The notes under the pieces were generated by a model that was given only the letters and a program-made list of their open reading frames with translations, had not been told where the DNA came from and did no database searches. DNA of 64,000 bases from Flavobacterium flavigenum (GTDB lineage: Bacteria > Bacteroidota > Bacteroidia > Flavobacteriales > Flavobacteriaceae). Shown here in pieces: positions 54,715 to 64,000 of the stretch; position 1 is the stretch's first letter; each line of letters begins with the position of its first letter. The translations under genes were made by a program, and so were the position numbers. The DNA lies in contig NZ_CP114285.2 of NCBI RefSeq assembly GCF_027111255.2, forward strand, positions 248,001-312,000, given 5' to 3'.

Positions 54715-55450
54715 TATTTAATTTTTATGTTGTTAAATGATGATGCAAAATTGGGACATTAAAAATCCTGTAAGTTATACAAAAGGCGGTAGATGTGACA
54801 CAAATTGCGGAATGGAGCTTTTGTAAACTGTTTTCATGATCCAAATTATTGACTATATATTTAATATTAGATATATGATTCTGCCACAAAAACTAGAGTG
54901 CTAAATTATTAAAAAAATCGCCTTAGATTTTGTAACGGAAAAGGTATCAGGTCTAATCAACAAATTACGATAAATCAAAGAGAAAAAAATCCTATATCCT
55001 TAGCGGGATTTCGAACCGTCGTTCAGTTTCGATTAAATCTCTAATAAAGCCACTTTAAGACTGTCGAATTTTAAACACACTAAGAATTCCTCGTGGAAAT
55101 CGAATCACAAATGCTACTCCGTAAAGACTTGAAAAATCTATATATTCATGTATAAAAAAGAGATAACCATTTAAGAAAAACAATCAGTAAATTAGGTGTC
55201 TTTCTTGCGTTAATTGTGTTTTACAAAACATGCATACTCATGGTATAAACCGCGCCCGTGTTGAAGCTAAGATTTTAAAACTCTTAAAACATTTATAAAT
55301 CACTTATTTTTAAGTAATTAACATGGTATTTTAACCCCTGTTTAATAGCGATATGTCTCCTGTATTAGAATTTGATTTCTATAGTTTTGGTTTAACAAGA
55401 AAAGTAGTTTACTTGTTGAAATTATTTACTAACCTCAACCAAACCAAAAA
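54715..55450. other. Long intergenic region upstream of the pectinase gene
   Basis: No protein-like frame found on either strand. Near 55008-55024 the word TAGCGGGATTTCGAACCG resembles the tRNA-arm-like tails seen at 8573 and 39125. A TAGTTTTG box at 55382-55389 fits the -7 consensus for the pectinase gene, but no convincing -33 element precedes it. The rest shows nothing I can name. Confidence 0.4.
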
Positions 55451-58400
55451 ATGAAAAAAAAATTTTTATTATGGACTTTTTTAGCTTTCTTTTCGATGCA
55501 AATGAAAGCACAAACCTACGACATCGTAGTTGCTAAGGACGGTACAGGTAATTATACCTCATTACAAGCAGCAATAAATGCAGTGCCTTCAAACAGCACT
55601 AAGGAAACTAAAATTTATGTTAAGCGGGGTTTGTACAACCAGGAAAAATTAATTGTTCCTGCCAACAAAACCAAAATTACATTAATAGGTGAAAGTAGGG
55701 AACAAACTATTATTTCGTATGATATACATAACTGTGCAGATGGAGGTGATGGAATGTGTCCTGATGCAAAAGTGGCACTTTGGGCTTCCAATGCTGATCT
55801 GGTCAGAACTGCGGCCACTCTTACCATTAAAGCCAACGATTTTAAAGCTGAAAATATAACGTTTCAAAATACAGCAGGAAACGTTGGGCAGGCACAAGCA
55901 TTGACTATACAGTCTGATCGTACTATTTTTAAAAATTGCAATATTACAGGTTATCAGGATACTATTTATTTTTGGATGCCTGCAACATGTCGTGCCTATT
56001 TTGAATCTTGTATGATCTTGGGTCGTACTGATTATATTTATGGGGGAGGAATTGCATTTTTTAATAAATGCGAAATTAGAAGTTATGGTGGAGCCTGGAT
56101 TACAGCTCCATCTACAGGAATTGATCAAAAATATGGCTTTGTTTTTTACAAATGCAATCTAACCTATCAAGCCAACAGTCCAAGAGCTGGAGACGATGGA
56201 GCCAAAATTAAATTCGGAAGACCTTGGCATAATTATCCAAAAGTGTCCTGGCTGTATTGTACGATGCCAGCACAAATTGATCCTTTAGGCTGGGGAGATA
56301 AATGGAATATGACCTATGCAGATACAAGTACTGATCTTCATTTGTATGAATGGATGAATACTGGTGCCGGAGCAAATATGAGCGGAAGGGCAAAATGGGC
56401 TGGTCTTAGAGCAATGTCAAATCAAACCGAAGCAAATCTTTACGAAGCTAAAATTGTATTGAAAGGTTCTGATAATTGGGATCCTGCTGCAATGACTGGT
56501 ACAAACGGAGGAACTGCTTTCCAAACCATTCAGGCCGAAAATTTCAATAGCCAATCGGGTATTCAGACTGAAGCTAGTTCCGAGGGCAGTGATAATGTAG
56601 GATATATCAATAGCGGTGATTGGATTATGTTTAAGGACATAAACTTTGGTTCTGGAGCAGGTAGTTTTCTGGCAAGAGCTGCAACCACTGGAACTGGAGG
56701 AACTATTTCTATAAGATTAGGGGGCACATCCGGTACGGTAATTGGGACCTGTACTGTAACAGGAACCGGAGCATGGCAGACCTATAAAGACTTTTCATGT
56801 CCTGTGAGTCAGGTTTCAGGAATACATGATGTCTATCTTGTTTTTGAGGGTGAAAGCGGCTATTTATACAACCTTAATTATATAAATTTTTCGATGCCAC
56901 AGTTAGCAGCTTCATTGACAAAGCATGGAGCTGGAGGATCCAGCCAAACGGTAGGCATTAATACAGCTATTGCAGGTTTTTATTATAGCTGGCAAAATGC
57001 TACAACAGTAAATGTAACAGGATTGCCATCAGGAGTCAATGCAGCCATAAACAATACAGCCAAAACGATAACCTTCAGCGGAACACCAACTGTGAGTGGT
57101 ACTTTTACATATACCATTACAACAGTTGGTGGTTCACCAAATACAACAAAATCAGGGACTTTCACAGTAACTTCAGCTACACAAAAGCCTGCTGCTACTC
57201 AAAAAGCTGCATCTTCTCTGGCGGTTACTTCTCCAGCGTTTCCTGGTGCCGAAGGTTTTGGACGATATACAACTGGTGGTCGTGGCGGACAGGTAATCTA
57301 TGTTACCAATTTGAATGATTCAGGTGCAGGAAGTTTAAGGGCAGCTGTTATGGCAACAGGAACCAGAACAGTTATGTTTAAAGTTTCGGGAATCATTGCG
57401 CTTAATTCAGATTTGAGAATCAACAATGCAAATATCACCATAGCAGGTCAGACTGCCCCGGGTGACGGAATCTGTTTGAAAAATTATTCCGTAAATATAG
57501 ATGCTGATAATGTTATCATTAGATATATTCGTTTCCGAATGGGTGACCAGGCACAACATCAAGGCGATGCTTTAGGTGGACGAAACCATAAGAATATTAT
57601 CATTGACCACTGCTCAATGAGCTGGAGTACAGACGAAACGGCTTCATTTTACGACAATGAGAACTTCACTCTGCAATGGTGTATGATGTCTGAAAGTTTA
57701 CGCGTATCTGTTCATGATAAGGGAACTCATGGTTATGGTGGAATCTGGGGAGGAAAAAAAGCCTCATTTCATCATAATATGTTAGCGCATCATGATAGCC
57801 GAAATGCCCGTTTTTGTGGCAGCAGATACTCGGGACTGCCTAATCTTGAGCATGTTGATTTTAGAAATAATGTTATTTATAACTGGGGCGGCAACAGTGC
57901 TTATGCTGCTGAAGGAGGCTCCTACAATCTTACCAATAATTATTACAAGGCAGGTCCGGCAACAGGCTCAGGTGTAAATGACAGAATAATTTCTCCAGGT
58001 CAGGATGATGGATCTAACAACCAGGCTGCAGGTATTTGGGGCAAGTTTTACGTTAATGGAAATCATACTACCGTAAACCCTGCCACTACGGACAATAATT
58101 GGAATGGAGTTGATCCTAATCCATCTTCAAAGAGCAAAACGGAACTTCGTGTAAATACTGAATATGACTTTGGTCAAATGACTACTCATTCAGCAGCAAA
58201 TGCATATAATCGTGTATTGGCGTATGTAGGTGCTAGTCTTAAACGTGACGCAGTTGACAACAGAATAGTATCAGAGGCAACAAATGGGAATTTTACCTAT
58301 ACTGGATCAAACGGAAGTACAAAAGGTCTGATAGACACACAATCTGATGTTGGAGGATGGCCTGCCTACAATTCCAGCACAGCACCAACGGATACCGATA

Positions 58401-59575
58401 ATGACGGAATGCCTAATAGCTGGGAAACTGCAAATGGTTTGAATAGTAATAATGCTTCTGATGGAATATTATATACACTCAGCCCAATATATACTAATCT
58501 AGAAGTTTATATTAATGGACTGGTAGCTACAATCACTGCCAATCAAAACCTAAATGGAACTGCCAATTATACAGAATCGACTGGCACAGCTACTCTTGTG
58601 AAACATGGTGCAGGTTCAGCAAATCAAACTGTAAGTCTAAATACACCGATAGTCGGTTTTAATTATTCATGGACGAATGCTGCCTCTGCCACTGCTTCAG
58701 GATTACCTTCTGGTGTCACTGCAGTAGTTAGTGCTTCTGCACAAACTATTACCATAAGCGGAACTCCTACACAATCGGGTACATTCAATTTCACTGTAGC
58801 AACTACAGGTAGTTCCCCAAACGCATCAGCATCAGGTACGATTACTGTAACTGGTAGTTCTGCTATTGCTGAAATTTCTATTGATGAAAATCAAACTGGA
58901 TTCTGTTCAGTTGAAGGCACTATAGATAGCAATAATGCCGGATTCCAGGGCGTTGGTTTTGCCAATGCCAATAATGCCGTAGGGGCAGGAATTGAATGGT
59001 CTGTGAATACTTCTTCCGGAAATTACATGCTTCGTTGGAAATATTCTAATGGAGGGACAACTGCCAGACCAGGTAAAGTAATAGTGGATGGCGTTACATT
59101 GGGTACTGCAGATTTTAATCCTACAACTAATTGGACTACCTGGGCTGAGAATTCAAGCTCTTTAGCTACAGTAACTCTTTCTGCAGGGAATCATATCATT
59201 AGATTAGAAGCTACAACAGCATTCGGTTTGGCTAACATCGATAAAATAGAGGTTGAAGGAATTAATCCTGTCGCAATTAGTTGTGGCAGTACATCTAAAA
59301 CAGCTTCTTTTAACAATGCAATGGATCCGACTTTTGCTAGGACTGAAGGAAAAATATATCCTGTACCGTTTGAAAATGAATTTTACATCGATCTTGCCAC
59401 TATTGGAAAAGTCAAACAGATTTCGGTGTTTAATATGCTTGGACAACAGATTTACACAATAAATGAGATTACCGATCCAACAGTTAAAGTAAATATTAAT
59501 GGCAGTGCTGGTATATATGCAGTTAAAATAATTACTGAAAATGGTATTCTAAATAAAACTATTATTAAAGAATAG
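55451..59575 (+). CDS. Secreted multidomain pectinase: CE8 pectinesterase, CBM6, PL1-like pectate lyase, T9SS tail
   Basis: 1374 residues. Signal peptide (1-20). CE8 pectin methylesterase (about 22-330) with all key residues: Gln in [14 protein letters not shown], nucleophile Asp in GRTDYIYGG, Arg in [12 protein letters not shown]6 (about 355-480, [25 protein letters not shown]). Ig-like module (about 487-575). Pectate lyase-like beta-helix (about 590-1010: [51 protein letters not shown]). Calcium-like motif [12 protein letters not shown] (near 980). Second Ig-like module repeating the first (KHGAG, GLPSGV, SGTPT). CBM35-like domain (about 1145-1265). C-terminal type IX sorting domain ending LNKTIIKE. 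One chain thus removes methyl esters and cuts the product. Confidence 0.92.
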   Translation: MKKKFLLWTFLAFFSMQMKAQTYDIVVAKDGTGNYTSLQAAINAVPSNSTKETKIYVKRGLYNQEKLIVPANKTKITLIGESREQTIISYDIHNCADGGDGMCPDAKVALWASNADLVRTAATLTIKANDFKAENITFQNTAGNVGQAQALTIQSDRTIFKNCNITGYQDTIYFWMPATCRAYFESCMILGRTDYIYGGGIAFFNKCEIRSYGGAWITAPSTGIDQKYGFVFYKCNLTYQANSPRAGDDGAKIKFGRPWHNYPKVSWLYCTMPAQIDPLGWGDKWNMTYADTSTDLHLYEWMNTGAGANMSGRAKWAGLRAMSNQTEANLYEAKIVLKGSDNWDPAAMTGTNGGTAFQTIQAENFNSQSGIQTEASSEGSDNVGYINSGDWIMFKDINFGSGAGSFLARAATTGTGGTISIRLGGTSGTVIGTCTVTGTGAWQTYKDFSCPVSQVSGIHDVYLVFEGESGYLYNLNYINFSMPQLAASLTKHGAGGSSQTVGINTAIAGFYYSWQNATTVNVTGLPSGVNAAINNTAKTITFSGTPTVSGTFTYTITTVGGSPNTTKSGTFTVTSATQKPAATQKAASSLAVTSPAFPGAEGFGRYTTGGRGGQVIYVTNLNDSGAGSLRAAVMATGTRTVMFKVSGIIALNSDLRINNANITIAGQTAPGDGICLKNYSVNIDADNVIIRYIRFRMGDQAQHQGDALGGRNHKNIIIDHCSMSWSTDETASFYDNENFTLQWCMMSESLRVSVHDKGTHGYGGIWGGKKASFHHNMLAHHDSRNARFCGSRYSGLPNLEHVDFRNNVIYNWGGNSAYAAEGGSYNLTNNYYKAGPATGSGVNDRIISPGQDDGSNNQAAGIWGKFYVNGNHTTVNPATTDNNWNGVDPNPSSKSKTELRVNTEYDFGQMTTHSAANAYNRVLAYVGASLKRDAVDNRIVSEATNGNFTYTGSNGSTKGLIDTQSDVGGWPAYNSSTAPTDTDNDGMPNSWETANGLNSNNASDGILYTLSPIYTNLEVYINGLVATITANQNLNGTANYTESTGTATLVKHGAGSANQTVSLNTPIVGFNYSWTNAASATASGLPSGVTAVVSASAQTITISGTPTQSGTFNFTVATTGSSPNASASGTITVTGSSAIAEISIDENQTGFCSVEGTIDSNNAGFQGVGFANANNAVGAGIEWSVNTSSGNYMLRWKYSNGGTTARPGKVIVDGVTLGTADFNPTTNWTTWAENSSSLATVTLSAGNHIIRLEATTAFGLANIDKIEVEGINPVAISCGSTSKTASFNNAMDPTFARTEGKIYPVPFENEFYIDLATIGKVKQISVFNMLGQQIYTINEITDPTVKVNINGSAGIYAVKIITENGILNKTIIKE

Positions 59576-59600
59576 GTTTATAATCTAAGTGTTAATATTA

Positions 59601-59635
59601 AAACCTATCAGAAACTAAAAATTTCTGATAGGTTT
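59601..59635 (+). terminator. Terminator after the pectinase gene
   Basis: Perfect 14-bp stem AAACCTATCAGAAA (59601-59614) with TTTCTGATAGGTTT (59622-59635), followed by further T residues. Confidence 0.88.
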
Positions 59636-59690
59636 TTCATTTCTAATTAAAGCAATTAGTAATAACTACAAAACAAGAATAATAAACATT

Positions 59691-59940
59691 GATAAAAGCG
59701 GTTCTGATACTGCACGATCAAAGTCTATAACAAACATTCATTCTCAAACATTAAAATCCGGCAATGTAAATATCTCAACAATATCGAACAGGTCCATCTT
59801 TTTATTAAGTGGCGTATCCAAAACGCATTAGGCTTTATAAGTTTTGAATTGGAAAGACGAAAATTGAGCGGAATTGAAGTTGTGCATATGCTGAGGGAGA
59901 ATCACTTATTTATCTCCATCAACTGGAGTCCTGATCGCAG
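59691..59940 (+). pseudogene. Relic of an IS6-family transposase
   Basis: Reading without a start codon: DKSGSDTARSK in one frame, then after a frameshift VYNKHSFSNIKIRQCKYLNN, IEQVHLFIKWRIQNALGF and RRKLSGIEVVHMLREN in another. The latter matches the conserved C-terminal block of IS6 (IS26-like) transposases (RQxKYLNNxxEQDHRxIK). In EQVH the second catalytic-region Asp is replaced. Only the last third of the gene remains. Confidence 0.7.
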
Positions 59941-59957
59941 AAGAAAAATAAATAATC

Positions 59958-62573
59958 CTATTTCTCGAAAATTATTGTTTTACCCTTGTAACTAAATCTT
60001 GCCTTTAATAGATCATTCGAATTATCAGGCTGTTTTCCACCTACTGAGATTGTAAACCATCCCGGTTCAACCACTCGCATCCCTTTTTTATTTATTAAGG
60101 ATAGCTGTCGTGGAGTAATTGTAAAATAAACTGTTTTTGTTTCACCTTTTTTTAGATAAATGCGTTCAAAACCTTCTAATTGCACTATTGGACGTGGAGT
60201 AGAAGCTTTCTCATCTTTTATATATAATTCAACTACTTCATCACCGTCACGATCACCGGTATTGGTTACATCAACCGATACTTCGAAGTTTTTTTCAGCA
60301 TTAATATTCGCAGGAAGTTTTAAGTTACTGTATTTAAATTTTGTATAGCTTAAACCAAATCCAAATGGATAAAGAGGTTTCTTTTCAAAATAACGATAGG
60401 TGCGTCCTTTCATATCATAGTTTTCGAAAGGAGGAAGCTGGTCTACTGATTTATAATACGTAACCGGTAGGCGGCCAGCCGGATTGTAATCTCCAAAAAG
60501 CACATCGGCAATTGCATTACCACCTTGTTGACCCGGATATCCCGCTGTCAGGATTGCCGGAACATTATCATTAGCCCAGTTTATGGAGAGCGCGCTTCCG
60601 TTTATTAAAACTAAGATTACTGGTTTTCCGGTTACTGTAATTGCTTTCATTAGCTCCTCCTGATTCGCCGGCAAGTTAAGACTGGTACGGTCACCACCTT
60701 CAAAACCATCTGCTTCGACTTTCATTTCTTCACCTTCAAGGCGTTCATTCAATCCTAATACTAAAACTACAGCATCCGCCTGATTCGCGACGTTAACAGC
60801 TTCTTTTAAAACATCTTCCTGTGGTTCAGACCATAAAAGCTGGGCTATTGCATCACCATATGTATTTTGGTATTTAACTTCTATTTTATATTTTTTTCCG
60901 GCTTCCAATTCCAGTTTTTGAGGACGAATTCTCGGATGATGGCTGTTTTTTCCACCTGATGTTTTTCCTGTTTCGATATCGATAGTCATAAAAGGCTTGG
61001 ACCATTCAGAAATATTGTAAAGTCCGGTTTTTGGTGGTACAATATAACCAGTCCATTTTACGCTATAATTACCCATTTTCATACGGGGATCAGGTGTATC
61101 AATATCCCAGTGAAAATCGATGTTATCATCTATGCGGGTAAAAAGAGGTTTTCCCTGATATTCTTTATTGTCAAAATATTCTGCTGTCAGACCTTGCACT
61201 CCATTTTCATTTTGAAGATAAACAGAAGGGATAACTTTCATTTCAGGAACTCCTTTTGCAAGATCTGTACCCTTTGCGTATAGTACTTTAGCATGAGGTT
61301 CTAATTTATTTTGAATGCCTTTTAGCACCGTTACCGGATTGCTGGGAATACCGCTGTAATTTCCCCATAAAGACTGTGCATCGTTAGCATTTGGGCCAAT
61401 AACGGCAACCGTTTTGATTTCTTTAAAAAGTGGAAGTGTATTGTTCTGATTTTTTAAAAGAACAATACTTTTTTGAGAAGCTACGCGGGCCAGCCAGTCA
61501 TGAGCGGAATTGTTGTTAACCGAATAAGGGATTTGTGCATAAGGCACAATCTCCTCAGAATCAAACATACCTAATTTAAAGCGTGCCGTAAACAAACGTT
61601 TTATCGTAATGTCAATATCAGCTTCTGTAAGCAATTTTCGGTCAAGTGCTTCTTTTAATGATTTATAACTGCTTCCACACTCCAAATCTAATCCTGTTTT
61701 TACTGCCAAAGCTGAAGCTTCTGCTGCATCATTGGTAATTTTGTGGTATTTCCAAATATCTGTAACAGCACCACAGTCAGAAACAATGTAACCCTTAAAT
61801 CCCCAATCATTTCGAAGAATATTGAACAGGAATGGGCTTGCACTGGCAGATTCGCCTCTAAAACGATTATATGCTCCCATTACAGAGTAAACATGACCTT
61901 CTTTTACCAAAGTACGAAAAGCAGGAAGATACGTTTCATAAAGATCGATATCGCTGGTTTCAGCATTAAAAAGATGACGTGAAGGTTCAGGGCCGGAGTG
62001 AACTGCATAATGTTTTGCAGTAGCAATTACTTTAAAATATTTTTCATCAGTTCCCTGAAGACCGGTAACATATTTAAGTCCCAATTGACCGGTAAGAAAA
62101 GGGTCCTCACCATACGTTTCATGTCCGCGGCCCCAACGTGGATCACGAAAAATATTGACATTTGGTGACCAGAATGTCAATCCCTGATACATTCCGTGTT
62201 GTCCTCTTCTCAAATATTCGTGATGTTTGGCACGTGCTTCATCAGAAATAGCATTGGCAACATCAAAAATTAATTGGCGATCCCAGGATGATGCAATTGA
62301 AATAGATTGTGGAAAAACGGTTGCATATCCCGCACGGGCAACTCCATGTAACGATTCATTCCACCAATTATATTCCGGTACACCTAAACGTTCAATGGCA
62401 GGTGAGGAATCCATCAATTGACTGATTTTTTCATCTATAGTCATTCTGGATACCAGATCATCGACACGTTGTTCTGTTGTTAAATTTGGATTGTTAAACG
62501 GAAATTTTTCCTGTGCGAAAGTGTTTAGCGCTAGAAAGTTCAGCATAAACACGAGACAATATACTTTTCTCAT
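59958..62573 (-). CDS. Glycoside hydrolase family 3 enzyme with PA14 insertion
   Basis: 871 residues, signal peptide ending ALNTFAQ. GH3 N-terminal domain (about 30-370): YNWWNESLHGVARAGYATVF, KHYAVHSG, nucleophile Asp in GYIVSDCGAVTDIW (near 268). GH3 C-terminal domain (about 385-680) is split by a PA14 domain (about 465-600: LTAEYFDNKEYQGKPLFTRI) and contains GLNERLEGEEMKVEADGFEG with the likely acid/base Glu. Fibronectin-like domain at the end (DVTNTGDRDGDEVVELYIKD). The YNWWNESLHGVAR start is typical of xylosidase/arabinosidase-type GH3. Likely periplasmic. Divergent from the hybrid sensor gene at 62882. Confidence 0.92.
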   Translation of the reverse strand: MRKVYCLVFMLNFLALNTFAQEKFPFNNPNLTTEQRVDDLVSRMTIDEKISQLMDSSPAIERLGVPEYNWWNESLHGVARAGYATVFPQSISIASSWDRQLIFDVANAISDEARAKHHEYLRRGQHGMYQGLTFWSPNVNIFRDPRWGRGHETYGEDPFLTGQLGLKYVTGLQGTDEKYFKVIATAKHYAVHSGPEPSRHLFNAETSDIDLYETYLPAFRTLVKEGHVYSVMGAYNRFRGESASASPFLFNILRNDWGFKGYIVSDCGAVTDIWKYHKITNDAAEASALAVKTGLDLECGSSYKSLKEALDRKLLTEADIDITIKRLFTARFKLGMFDSEEIVPYAQIPYSVNNNSAHDWLARVASQKSIVLLKNQNNTLPLFKEIKTVAVIGPNANDAQSLWGNYSGIPSNPVTVLKGIQNKLEPHAKVLYAKGTDLAKGVPEMKVIPSVYLQNENGVQGLTAEYFDNKEYQGKPLFTRIDDNIDFHWDIDTPDPRMKMGNYSVKWTGYIVPPKTGLYNISEWSKPFMTIDIETGKTSGGKNSHHPRIRPQKLELEAGKKYKIEVKYQNTYGDAIAQLLWSEPQEDVLKEAVNVANQADAVVLVLGLNERLEGEEMKVEADGFEGGDRTSLNLPANQEELMKAITVTGKPVILVLINGSALSINWANDNVPAILTAGYPGQQGGNAIADVLFGDYNPAGRLPVTYYKSVDQLPPFENYDMKGRTYRYFEKKPLYPFGFGLSYTKFKYSNLKLPANINAEKNFEVSVDVTNTGDRDGDEVVELYIKDEKASTPRPIVQLEGFERIYLKKGETKTVYFTITPRQLSLINKKGMRVVEPGWFTISVGGKQPDNSNDLLKARFSYKGKTIIFEK

Positions 62574-62881
62574 TGAGTTTCCTTGAAAATATTTAGGTTA
62601 TAGTTTTTTTGGCAATGATTTTTTTAATCTAAAAGATTATGGATAGTTCATTACTTTCATGATTGCAAAATTAGATGTTTAAATCTTTCAGCTTGGGATA
62701 AATTGCTATTTAAGGGATGTTGTAAAGCTTGTATTTAATTTTTTTTCAGTTTTTCACATTATATAGAATGGGTACAAAACACTATATAAAGGGGGGTATT
62801 TGGCTACTGACAGGGTGCATTTTAAGTTCATAAAAGAATTTTGATATTTTTGTCTTTGCTTTGAAGCTCATAAAATTATAA
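62574..62881. other. Divergent control region between GH3 and hybrid sensor genes
   Basis: About 308 bp that should hold both promoters and possibly the sensor's own binding site. I see a GGGGGGTATTTGG stretch near 62790 but no clear palindrome or consensus box. Confidence 0.4.
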
Positions 62882-64000
62882 ATGTTGAAACGAAATATAC
62901 TTCTGATCTTTTATTATTTGATTTGTACCCTTTGTACAGCTCAGCCATCTGGTATTTTGACTCATTTTTCCAATGATTTAAAGTTAAGCCAGTCCCGTAT
63001 TCTGGGTATTCAACAAGATGAGAAGGGATTTATTTGGCTGGGAACATTCAACGGTTTGATTCGTTATGACGGAAATACTTTTCAAAACTTCAGGGTAGAA
63101 AAAAACTCATCATTAGACTTAATGTCAAATCGTGTATCTAAATTTAAGTTTGATAAAAATGGGCAAATCTGGATTCAGTCTGAAAAAAATGATATCTATT
63201 ATTTTGATACACATCAATTAAGGTTTCATTCTCCAATTGAGAAAAAAGCTGGTAAATCTTCTAATACTGCTTTTACAAAGTTCAAAGTGATGCCATCTGG
63301 AAAAGTATGGATATTTCCGGAAGATAAAAATCACCTGATTCTTTTCCAAAATAATAAACAGACCCGACAAATTGCTTTTGATCCTTCAAAATATTGTGGT
63401 GTAATTGGAGATGTTTTTGAAGATACCTCAGGAACAACCTGGTTTTTGACGGATGCAGGAATTTGTCGTTTAAATAAAGCGGGAACTGCTCCGGAATATT
63501 TTTTTTCAAATATGTCTGGACATTCCGGAAAATCATATTCATTTAATTCAGTTCTGGAAACAAAAGAGGATGTATGGTTTGGAGGAGGAAAGGGTAAATT
63601 TACACGTTATACTAAAAAAACAAATACTTTCTTTGATTTTGAAGTGGATATAAATGAAGATATTGCCTTAATAAAACTTGTGGATAACAGCAAAGTGCTA
63701 ATATTAACAAATGGGCAAAGTTTTTACTATTATGACATAAAGACCGGAAAACTGGATGTTTACAACAGCAAAACATTATCAGGTTTTCCTGATGAGAAAA
63801 TCAATTACTTGGGAGTAACAAATTCACGCCAGTTTTGGTTCGAAACCCCAAATTCAGGTGTGTATCAATTTGATTTGGCTACCAGGAAGCTAAAATATAT
63901 GCAGGTTGATTCAAGCGGTCCTCCTGTAGTTGGCGCAGAACAGAAAAGTTTTCTGCTTACTTCGCCAGACGGGACAGTTTGGATTCAGTCGCACAAAGGA
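62882..64000 (+). CDS. Hybrid two-component sensor with N-terminal propeller repeats (partial, right edge)
   Basis: 373 codons from ATG at 62882 to the window end without a stop. Signal peptide MLKRNILLIFYYLICTLCTA, then repeated regulator-propeller units of the pattern D-x-x-G-x-x-W-x-G-T-x-x-G-L (DEKGFIWLGTFNGLIRYDG, DKNGQIWIQSE, EDTSGTTWFLTDAGICRLNK, SPDGTVWIQ). These fit the periplasmic sensor of bacteroidotal hybrid two-component systems, whose later parts (kinase, receiver, AraC HTH) would lie outside. Next to GH3 and pectinase genes, it likely senses a plant cell wall oligosaccharide and controls this locus. Confidence 0.85.
   Translation, partial: MLKRNILLIFYYLICTLCTAQPSGILTHFSNDLKLSQSRILGIQQDEKGFIWLGTFNGLIRYDGNTFQNFRVEKNSSLDLMSNRVSKFKFDKNGQIWIQSEKNDIYYFDTHQLRFHSPIEKKAGKSSNTAFTKFKVMPSGKVWIFPEDKNHLILFQNNKQTRQIAFDPSKYCGVIGDVFEDTSGTTWFLTDAGICRLNKAGTAPEYFFSNMSGHSGKSYSFNSVLETKEDVWFGGGKGKFTRYTKKTNTFFDFEVDINEDIALIKLVDNSKVLILTNGQSFYYYDIKTGKLDVYNSKTLSGFPDEKINYLGVTNSRQFWFETPNSGVYQFDLATRKLKYMQVDSSGPPVVGAEQKSFLLTSPDGTVWIQSHKG

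Noticed and set aside
1..64000. CRISPR array or toxin-antitoxin/defence island
   Set aside because: No regularly spaced repeats were seen and no Cas, restriction or toxin-antitoxin pair can be recognised. The only defence-like hint is the uncertain ATPase relic at 8262.

Overview
The window looks like a chromosomal segment of a Flavobacterium-type member of the Bacteroidota. The evidence is AT-rich DNA, SusC/SusD proteins, a FecI/FecR pair, a type IX secretion tail, a hybrid two-component propeller sensor, promoters of the TAnnTTTG type and dispersed palindromic repeats of flavobacterial style. No rRNA, complete tRNA or CRISPR array was found.

Layout. (1) 1-5352: RND efflux operon (adaptor cut by the left edge, pump, NodT-type outer membrane lipoprotein). 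(2) 5821-7605: ClC channel with CBS domains. (3) 7606-8901: a graveyard of recombinase and ATPase tails. (4) 8902-25889: a large stress and detoxification region. It holds a ring-cleaving dioxygenase, carboxylesterase, DoxX, Dps, cupin, isochorismatase, alpha/beta hydrolase and amidohydrolase genes, two sigma-54-type regulators and a histidine kinase. An IS110 element (14.1-15.3 kb) splits it. (5) 26378-28630: orphan TPR histidine kinase. (6) 29156-31340: serine recombinase pseudogene cut by an IS3-family element, then a phage tail-collar relic. (7) 31439-39089: ECF sigma factor, FecR anti-sigma, STN-containing SusC, SusD and an endonuclease/exonuclease/phosphatase-family enzyme. (8) 39246-41787: a TonB-C-domain protein and an IS1-family transposase. 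(9) 42012-54714: two paralogous AraC regulators, two SDRs, a second RND operon led by TetR, a dead tyrosine recombinase and an Old Yellow Enzyme. (10) 55451-64000: pectin-degrading region with a CE8-CBM6-PL1 multidomain secreted enzyme, a GH3 glycosidase and a hybrid sensor kinase cut by the right edge.

How the genes work together. Region 4 carries counterparts of the three gene types of the Bacillus MhqR quinone regulon (dioxygenase, carboxylesterase, DoxX). Its transcription units share a palindrome, TTAATCTAGATTAA, placed exactly 23 bp upstream of a TAnnTTTG-type -7 box at three starts. This is the strongest undescribed signal I see, and it predicts one regulator for the detoxification genes. 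The TetR-led efflux operon has its own repeated operator, TGAAC-N3-GTTCA. Region 7 is a classic trans-envelope signalling and uptake locus. Region 10 is a small pectin/hemicellulose utilisation locus.

Other second-look items are a likely bridge RNA in the IS110 left end, several gene relics that only appear when frames without start codons are read, and a fused pectinesterase/pectate lyase.
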